From Aphidius gifuensis (lineage: Eukaryota; Arthropoda; Insecta; Hymenoptera; Braconidae): 64,000 bases of DNA. The stretch covers positions 19,624,154 to 19,688,153 of the forward strand of contig NC_057788.1 in assembly GCF_014905175.1 (NCBI RefSeq). Reading direction: 5' to 3'. The notes below the pieces were generated by a model. It searched no databases. It was not told the origin of the DNA and saw only the letters and a program-made list of their open reading frames with translations. Every line of letters begins with the position of its first letter. The stretch's first letter is position 1. The position numbers were made by a program, and so were the translations under genes. Of this stretch, positions 56,446-64,000 are shown one piece after another.

Positions 56446-57032
56446 TTATTAAATAATAAAATAATATATCACTAATATATTTAAATAAATAATATTATCA
56501 ATAAATATTATTAAAATAATATTTAAATTCATGTAATAATAATTGTATAATATAATAATTGTAAAATATAAAATAAGCTTCACGATTATTTACGACTCAG
56601 CTGACTTTACGACTGACGACAATTTTCTTGTTAATGTTTGTTACAACATACAACAAACTCCTTGACAACGGTTACCAACTGTAAAAAAAACAACTATTTT
56701 TCATTTAAAAAAAAAAGAAATCAGTTGGTATAGTCACACTAAAATCTAAATATAGAGAAAGAAAAAAAAATAAATAAATAAAGAGAACCGAGAGAGAGAG
56801 AAAGAATATCTAGGGAAACAAAGAAACCAATCACAGAAGAAAGAACCGCCGTTACTTTTCTTCTTTTTATAATAGGATTCTTGTAAACAGCAAGAAAAAG
56901 AATAAAAAATCCTACGAAACACTTAGGGTGCACCTTGGGGAACTTGACTATCTTTTTTTTTATTTTATTGAAATTATTAACTAAAAAATTGATTATTTGT
57001 TGACATTATCATATTATGTGATGTTTTTTCAG
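56446..57032. other. Intergenic region between diverging genes
   Basis: Probable promoter region of the minus-strand RPA-like gene, then an A/G-rich tract (GAGAGAGAGAAAG near 56790) and unremarkable DNA. No element ends identified. Confidence 0.35.
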
Positions 57033-57227
57033 CTAAAAATATAGTTGCTAATGTTACACAAACTCATGGATTAAAGCATGCTGATGGTAGTACAAGTGCT
57101 AATGTTATACCAGTACCATCAGATCAACCAATTGATCTCAATGACGACAAAGAGCCTTTACCAAAAAAACCAAAATCAAAAAAAAAAATTATTGGGGACG
57201 TGGTTTTAGCACAAGTTAGTTGTTAAA
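57033..57227 (+). CDS. X1 N-terminal exon (acidic/basic linker protein)
   Basis: A 64-codon frame follows a good acceptor (TTTTTTCAG at 57024-57032) and ends in TAA. It reads VANVTQTHGLKHADGS, then NVIPVPSDQPIDLNDDKEPL and PKKPKSKKKIIGDVVL. Composition and codon use look genuine. The tail KKPKSKKKI is a plausible nuclear-localisation signal. Its upstream exons are not seen. It probably belongs to the transposon whose C-terminal frame is at 62022-63305, but the link is by position only. No family is recognised. Confidence 0.35.
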
Positions 57228-58060
57228 AGAGAATTTGAATTGTATTTTTAGGGAATTTTAATTTCCTATTGTTTTCGCTTTTCTTCTGGACCCCCCGCAA
57301 CCATGGTAGACACCCCCCCTAAAAAATTTTCTAAGTCCTTTAATCTCAACCATGGTAGACACCCCCCCAAAAAATTTTCTAAGTCCCTTAATCTTAACCA
57401 ATACGATATATATGGAAAATATAGAAAAGTCACTGAATATAAAGAAAAAAAAGATAAATATGGGAAAATATCAGTAAATACAAAGAAAAATATAGAAAAG
57501 TGACTGAATATAAAGAAAAAAACGATAAATATGGGAAAATATCAGTAAATATAAAGGAGAGTATAGGAAAATATAGAAAAGTGACTGAATATGAAGAAAA
57601 AAACGATAAATATGGGAAAATATGAGTAAATATAAAGGAAAATATAGAAAAGTCACTGAATATAAAGAAAAAAAGGATAAATATGGGAAAATATCAGTAA
57701 ATATAAAGAAAAATATAGGAAAGTGACTGAAAATAAAGAAAAAAACGATAAATATGGGAAAATATCGGTAAATATAAAGGAAAATATAGAAAAGTGACTG
57801 ATAAAGAAAAAAACAATAAATAAGAGAACATATCAATTATGCCCCCCCGCCCCAAAAAAATTTTCTAAGTCCCTTAATTAATCTAAACAAGATGAATATG
57901 GAAAATGAAGGAAAATATAGAAAAATATAGAATATATAAACGAATAAACGAAAATATAGAAAAATCACTGAATATAAAGAAAAATACGATAATTATAGGA
58001 AAATATTAGGAAAATATGAGTAAACAAAAAAGAAAAGTATAGCAAAATATCATGGAAAAA
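57228..58060. repeat. X1 C-run flank and minisatellite
   Basis: After TTCCTATTGTTTTCGCTTTT come C-runs around ACCATGGTAGACACC (twice), then about 650 bp of AAATATGGGAAAATATCAGT and AGAAAAGTGACTGAATATAA repeats. It is the reverse complement in plan of 44220-46020. The long minus-strand frame is a repeat artefact. Confidence 0.65.
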
Positions 58061-58228
58061 TCATATTTAGCAACAAGATTTTTCAACAAAAAGATTAAAA
58101 AAAAATTATTAACATGATAAATTATTAAATATTCAAGTTAAACAAAATATATACGATCACTGGAGGATTAGTGAGAAAAATTGATGAACAATATCCATCA
58201 ATAAATAATAAAGAAATAATGATACCAG
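58061..58228 (+). pseudogene. X1 coding remnant left of the foldback
   Basis: Matches X2 in reverse complement (43380-43480): TAAATTATTAAATATTCAAG and the ISEKI-like segment. No open frame remains across it. Confidence 0.4.
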
Positions 58229-58230
58229 TA

Positions 58231-60547
58231 CCCAGGTAGAAAAATATGTGTCGCGTCCGACTTAATAAAGTCGGAGGAAAGTCGGGATTTCAGTCAGGCC
58301 GACGTCGGATATTCTGTTAAATTCCCTTAAAGTAAAAAATTTAGAATATCAATTGCATTTTACAAAAAAAACTAAATTGTTGATAGATAGACTATTTATG
58401 TTTGTAATTTGTTTCTAATCATTCTAATCATGAATATTTTTCAATAAATTAAGCATAATTTTTTGTTTTACTCGAATTAACATTAAAATGACAGCTTGAG
58501 GTTATAGTCGAGATTTAAGACGACATTTATGAGAAAACGGTTCTCATCCAATAACTGTATATCGAAAATACTAAGCCTGCTGTTTTACCGGCAGGCTAGC
58601 GACGAGTAATTTTGAATATGCAACTTTAATAATCATGTTCATGTTTGGATCGGTTTGGATTAAAAACAACAAGTTTAATAAATAAAACAATCGTCTTGAA
58701 TATTGTATTAGAATATAATTACCGATTGTTTTAATATCTGTATATTGTATTGTTGACTCATGTATATTACTATTATGATTATTATCATTATCATGTAGGA
58801 AATAAGGTAGCTAACCATACTGCTTTTCCTTGAACGATTTTATTCATTTAATAAATAAAGTACATGTAAATTTATTTAACAAAAATAGAAAAGTCCAAGG
58901 AAAAGCAGTAGCTAAGAAAAAGATGTAGCTAAGGAATTAATGTGACTCAGGAATTATTTCCTTGAAACATAATTTTTTGGCAACATTAATTCCTTAGCTA
59001 CATCTTTTCCTTAGCTACTGCTTTTCCATGGACATTTTTTATTTATTTTATAAATAAAATACATGTAAATTTATTTTTTAAAAATACAAATGTCCAAGAA
59101 AAAGCAGTAGCTAAGGAAAAGATGTAGCTAAGGAATTAAGGTTGCCAAAGAATTATGTTCCAAGGAAATAATGTTGCTTAAAATATAATTGTCTTGGCAA
59201 CTGTAATTTTTTAGCTACATTTTTTCCTTACCTATTACTTTTTCTTGCACATTTCTATTCTTAAAAATTAAATTTCATGTAATTTTATTTTCAAAAAATA
59301 AAAATGTCCAAGGAAAAGTAGTAGCTAAGGAAAAGATGTAGATAAGGAATTGAGGTTGCCAAAAAATTATATTTTAAGAAACATTATTTCCTTGAAACAT
59401 AATTCTTTGGCAACCTTAATTTCTTAGCTACATCTTTTCCTTAGCTACTGCGTTTCCTTGGACATTTTTATTTATTTCAGAAATATAATACATGTAAATT
59501 TAATTTTTAAGAATACAAATGTCTAACAAAAAACAGTAGCTAAGAAAAGAATGTAGCTAAGGAAATGAGGTTGCCAAAAAATTATATTTTGAGCAACATT
59601 ATTTCCTTAAAAAACAATCTATTGGCAACCTCAATTCCTTAGCTACATCTTTTCCTTAGCTACTGCTTTTCCTTGGACAGTTTTATTTTTGTTAAATAAA
59701 TTTACATGTATTTTATTTATAAAATAAATAAAAAATGTCCATGGAAAAGCAGTAGCAAAATGTAATGATAATATTATAAAAAATTATGTTTCAAGGAAAT
59801 AATTCCTGAGTCACATTAATTCCTTAGCTACATCTTTTTCTTAGCTACTGCTTTTCCTTGGACTTTTCTATTTTTGTTAAATAAATTTACATGTACTTTA
59901 TTTATTAAATGAATAAAAATATTCAAGGAAAAGCAGTATGGTTAGCTACCTTATTTCCTACATGATAATGATAATAATCATAATAGTAATATACCTGAGT
60001 CAACAATACAATATATAGATGTTAAAACAATCGGTAATTATATTCTAATACAATATTCAAGACGATTTTTTCATTTATTAAACTTGTTGTTTTTTAATCC
60101 AAACCGATTCAAACATGAACATGATTGTTAAAGTTGCATATTCAAAATTACTCATCGCTAGCCTGCCGGTAAAACAGCAGACTTAGTATTTTCGATATAC
60201 AGTAATTGGATGAGAACCGTTTTTTAATAAATGTCGTCTAAAATCTCGACTATAACCTCAAGCTGTCATTTTAATATTAATTCGAGTAAAACAAAAAATT
60301 ATGCTCAATCTATTAAAAAATATTTATGATTAGAATGATTAAAAACAAATTACAAACATAAATAGTCTATCTATCAACAATTTAGTTTCTTTTGTAAAAT
60401 GCAATCGATATTCTAAATTTTTTACTTTAAGGGAATTTAACAGAATATCCGACGTCGGCCCGACTGAAATCCCGACTTTCCTCCGACTTAATAAGTCGGG
60501 ACACTCAGTCGGCCGACAGTCGGGCCGACGGAAGTTTTCTACCTAGG
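58231..60547. mobile_element. 2.3-kb foldback element
   Basis: TA-bordered, with ends CCCAGGTAGAAAAAT and TTTTCTACCTAGG. The arms of about 750 bp (58231-58985 and 59795-60547) are near mirror images; landmarks are GGCCGACGTCGGATATTC at 58300 and GAATATCCGACGTCGGCC at 60445. The central 0.8 kb is a chain of further hairpins built from AGCAGTAGCTAAGGAAAAG and GTAGCTAAGGAATT words. X2 has the empty site near 43375. No coding capacity. Confidence 0.8.
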
Positions 60548-61260
60548 TAGAAGCTAATATAAAATTCGATGACGATGAGGAAAATGAAAATATACCAAAA
60601 ATTAATTTCGAGATTAAAAAAATACAAGAAATTGTACATCTACCAATTAATTCATTTGCAGGCAAAATAATTTTAGCGAAAAAAAAAAAAAAATTCAAAT
60701 AATAATAATGACATTATTTAGATATCATCGCAATCATAATAGCAATAAATAAAGTGGAATTTATATATGCAATGTCAGGACGGTTATTGAAATGAAGAAC
60801 AATAACATTAGTAGACGACAGTGATTATGAAGTAAAATAAAATTTGAATGAAAAAAAGTTTGATTAAACTAAACAAAGATAATAAATTTACCAAAGGAAA
60901 TATATTTTAGATTGAACTAACTTTATGGAATGAAGAGGCAGAAAATTTCTAGGGAAAAAAGGGTGATGTGATAGCATTAAAGGAATTAAAAATAAATGAA
61001 TATAAAAAAATTAAAAATATAACGATGACTTCAGCAACAACTAAAACGTTAAATCCTGATTCAACCGAGAGAAAAAAGTAAATAAAATAAATACAATCGA
61101 ACTCGACAATTTTGTAATAAATATTTAACATTGACAGGCTAAAATCATAGTACAACAAAATGAACAAAAACGGAGAGTTTATAAGGTTAGAAGAAAGCGA
61201 TTCTGGACATGGAGATGACCCATTAGAAGAAACAAGCAAAATGAATGAAAATTAAATAAA
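60548..61260 (+). pseudogene. X1 coding remnant right of the foldback
   Basis: Starts EANIKFDDDEENENIPKINF and KKIQEIVHLPINSFAGKI in one frame, with a possible splice (TTTGCAGGCAAAAT) and then stops. The 60700-60860 part is conserved in X2 at 43060-43240. Past 60870 the two copies diverge. The 96-codon minus-strand frame at 60949-61239 has no features. Confidence 0.45.
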
Positions 61261-61436
61261 TTTTAGTTGTAACAATAATCATTGTAACGATAGAGAATGA
61301 AATAAATTTGTAGTTACGAATTTCAATATATATTAAAGAAGAAATTAAAATTCCCCCCGCAGGGAAGGCACAGTTGCTTCAGCAACTGTATGATCATTTT
61401 TTTTTTTCACTTTACTGAATATCTAATTTTTTTATT
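61261..61436. repeat. Shared segment with hairpin CAGTTGCTTCAGCAACTG
   Basis: 61240-61390 is the inverted match of 39715-39865. The 18-base palindrome CAGTTGCTTCAGCAACTG is preceded by CCCCCCGCAGGGAAGGCA. It may be a terminal or regulatory hairpin. Confidence 0.45.
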
Positions 61437-63305
61437 TTATCAAGCAATTGAAAGAACTTCTCATTAATCACTAATATGGAGATGAAATATTTGAATCATA
61501 CAATGATTTAGGATATTTAACAAAAAAATGTAGAAAAGTTATTGTCAATATTGTGGCAAGTGAACTTTTAAAACATAAAAAAATAACCCAGAGATGTGGT
61601 TTTATTTCAAGATAAATTTCATCAACAATGTTTGACTAAAAAATTTGCTGATAATAATTATTAAGTACAAAACGTATACAAAAGTTACAAAGATGGTAGT
61701 GTATTTAAAAATAATACATTTTTTCAAATAAATAAAATTTCAATTCATCTACAAATTTATTATGACGAGTTTGAGGTTTGCAACCCTTTGAGTTCGAAAG
61801 CAGGTATACACAAAATTAGTGCTTTTTATTTTTCCATTTTAAATTTACCTTCACACATGCTTTCAAAATTAGACAATATTCATTTACTTGCCCTCTGTTA
61901 TGATTTTGATATTTAAAGTTTTGGTATAAATCCAGTTTTAAAAGTAATAGTTAATGATTTAAAAATTTTAGAAAAAGATGGTATATTTATAAAAGGACTT
62001 AATTCTTTTGTCAAAGGTAGTTTGATATCTATAAGTTTTGATAATTTAGGAGGAGCGAAAATACTAGGTATGAATGAATCTTTCGTAGCCACGTATTCTT
62101 GTAGAATTTGTAAAATAACTATAAAAGAAGCTAGAAAAAGTGTTACATTAAATGAAAGTCTGTTGCGAACTAAATCAGAATTTATCTCATTATATAATCA
62201 GTTAGAATATTGTAATAATGATACATTTAATTTTTATGGTATAAAAAACAAAAATCTTTGGGTAGAGTTGAAATTTTATGATTTTGTTGATAGTTCAATT
62301 GTTGATATATTCCATGACTTTTTAGAGGGTATTTGTCACCGGGATATAAAATATGTACTTAAGTATTTGATCGAGATAGGTATTGTCGATCTGTCAAATT
62401 TAAATAATAAAATATCAACTTTTGATTATGGCTTACATAAAAGACCTTACCATCCATGTCCAATAGATTTAAATAAAAACGCAAATTTAGTAGGTCAGCG
62501 TGGTGCTCAAATGTTTTGTTTGATAACTTATTTACCACTTTTTTTAACTGATGAAATAACGAAATTGAATCATGAGGGTACAAAAAAATGGAGAGTTATT
62601 TTATTGTTAATAGAAATTATGAAAATTGTATTTGCTCCAACAATAAGCTATGATATGTTAGATAGACTAACAGTTTTAATTAAAGACCATCATAGTCTTA
62701 TTATTAATGAATTTAGATTATCATTGATAATGAAAGATCATTTGATAACACATCTTCCAATGATTATGAATAAAATGGGACCACCAAGAATTCATTGGAC
62801 CATGAAATACGAAAGTAAAAATGGATTTTTAAAAAGTTTCGTATACAAGTTGAAAAATTTCAAAGACATAGCACATACACTGGCTAATCGTCATCGAAAA
62901 TGTATGCTACAATCATGGAATAATAGAAAACTATATTCTGAAGACGAACCACAAATTAACAACACAAAAATAATAAGTTTAAAGTCAAGTGAATTTTGTG
63001 ATATTATTAACAAAACGTTAAATATAAATTCAAATAATTATATTTCTATAAGTAATAGTGTTGATATTCAAGGTGAACATTTGATAATACAAAAATTTAT
63101 TTGTACATCAAATACTAATAGTTTTCCAACTTCCGGAAAAATCCTTATGATTTTTTCACATAATTTAAAGTTTTATATCATTTGTCAAAGTTGGAAGACA
63201 GAAGGTATTTCACCATCATGCTTAGGATATATTGTAGAAAATACTTTTGAATTATGTATAGATGAAATTATCAATCTATACCTCATACAAAAAGTTAGAA
63301 TATAA
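61437..63305 (+). pseudogene. X1 transposon-associated protein, C-terminal open frame
   Basis: The longest non-LINE frame, 427 codons, runs 62022-63305. Upstream the same frame continues as coding (YYDEFEVCNPLSSKAGIHKI, LPSHMLSKLDNIHLLALCYD), broken by a TAA at 61914. A piece with YNDLGYLTKKCRKVIVNIVA lies at 61485-61560. Conserved marks in the open part are DNLGGAKILGMNESF then YSCRICK, FHDFLEGICH, HLPMIMNKMGPPRIHWTMKYE and LANRHRKCML. From memory this combination is typical of a widespread, poorly named family of transposon-associated proteins in insects, fish and cnidarians; no catalytic chemistry can be assigned here. The cysteines in RICK may bind metal. The fragment contains no obvious DDE triad. 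The last 80 residues look like a separate small domain. Confidence 0.6.
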
Positions 63306-63524
63306 ACGAGTCTACAGATAAAAAATTAGTTATTGTAACAGATTATTTTTTGTAAATTTTGTAATTGATAAAATAATATTGTATAAATATTCATATATGT
63401 ACCGAGTGAATCATTTCATTGTTTAGTTATATGAAAAATAATAAAATTTACGTATCAAAAAATATTATATAAATGAATATATACATTTTTTTTTTTGCTT
63501 AAACAAAAAAAAAAAAATTTAACA
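63306..63524. other. 3' flank of the X1 frame
   Basis: AT-rich, no poly-A signal or element end that can be distinguished. Confidence 0.35.
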
Positions 63525-63720
63525 AAAAGTATTTGTGAAATTAACAAACAGCTGTTTGTAAATTTCATTTTACAAACAAAAATTTGTAAAATTAACAAAC
63601 AGCTGTTTGTAAATTTTATTTTACAAACAAATATTTGTAAAATTAACAAACAATTATTTGTAGACCTAATTTAACAAATAAAAAGTTTGTTAAATTAACA
63701 AACGTTTTGTTGGTGGACCT
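63525..63720. repeat. Tandem AACAAACAGCTGTTTGT repeat
   Basis: About three units of 60 bp, each a palindrome around CAGCTG (AACAAACAGCTGTTTGTAAA), joined by TTTTACAAACAAATATTTGT. The third unit has degenerated to CAATTATTTGTAG. Confidence 0.7.
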
Positions 63721-64000
63721 AAAACTGAATTTGTTAATTTTACCAACTATTTTTTACTGTGTATGGGGCTTAGAAAATACAAAGCAATACGTATGGGGCT
63801 GAAAAAACACCTGCCTGTATTTAGCTATCATCAGTAGTCGAATTCACGAGGTAATAGGGTTTTCTTTGAATTCTCTCAATTTATTTAAATATCAACGAAC
63901 TGAACAAATTATCTGTTTCATTATTTTTAGTATTATTTTGACTATAATTTTTTGTTAATAAAAAACTCACGAAAAAACCGCGCGAAGCGCGCGTATGCCC
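63721..64000 (+). mobile_element. Possible Helitron-type 3' region at window edge
   Basis: Ends in CCGCGCGAAGCGCGCG, a hairpin like GCGCGCGAAGCGCGC at 1419. The element boundary lies beyond the window. The duplicated word GTATGGGGCT occurs at 63761 and 63790. Confidence 0.4.

Noticed and set aside
58800..59950. Possible direct-repeat/spacer array
   Set aside because: Repeats alternate in orientation and pair with one another as hairpins, so this is a foldback, not an array with spacers.
63525..63720. Possible CRISPR-like array
   Set aside because: Units are contiguous degenerate palindromes without unique spacers, in an insect-like genome.

Overview
The window is AT-rich eukaryotic DNA, almost certainly from an insect. 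It has GT-AG introns, long poly-A/T runs, (AAT)n tracts, TA- and TTAA-flanked MITEs, a RNase H-bearing LINE, Helitrons and a THAP/P-type transposase. The style fits a parasitoid hymenopteran, but nothing seen is diagnostic of species. There are no rRNA genes, intact tRNA genes, operons or CRISPR arrays. Most of the window is transposon nested in transposon.

Layout, 0-21.5 kb. A TTAA-flanked MITE (140-702) and a Helitron-type 3' end (near 1448) precede a four-layer transposon nest at 1864-4238. A two-exon gene for a secreted protein (4388-5303, minus) is the best candidate host gene. Repeats and MITEs of several families follow: a 23-bp minisatellite, TACTATAC-rich elements, and a cluster of 'TTTCTCCAACC' repeats that carries two fragments of unidentified protein-coding genes (8872-9450 and 11643-12085) and a tRNA-like piece. 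A hAT-like element with an 8-bp target duplication sits inside another element at 12755-14162. From 16.6 to 21.5 kb, at least five small inverted-repeat families are packed end to end.

Layout, 21.5-46 kb. A decayed THAP/P-element-like transposase (21669-24248) is followed by a very large inverted-repeat element (24551-43050, here called Y). Y is interrupted by a Helitron-like block (24806-34230). That block contains a nearly complete LINE (25052-31212), which in turn carries a TTAA MITE (27370-27880) in its second ORF. Y holds three copies, one inverted and two direct, of a cassette with a degenerate J-domain exon, a Gly/Asp-rich segment and tandem cysteine-bearing modules (M). A second unusual repeat (E1), with an internal period near 315 bp, is inserted twice. 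Beyond Y, 43053-46020 is an inverted decayed copy (X2) of the element that starts at 57 kb (X1).

Layout, 46-64 kb. (AAT)n-rich DNA, a second TTAA MITE and a 285-bp tandem repeat lead to a Helitron Rep/helicase pseudogene (49683-53942, minus). Upstream of it on the same strand is a multi-exon RPA-like OB-fold gene (54801-56445). X1 follows: an N-terminal exon, a minisatellite, a 2.3-kb foldback element (58231-60547), and a 427-codon open frame (62022-63305) of a transposon-associated family. The window closes in a Helitron-like 3' hairpin.

The empty sites visible between repeated copies order many insertions in time. Nothing here behaves as a cooperating gene set except the likely Rep/helicase plus RPA pair and the J/M cassette family of element Y.
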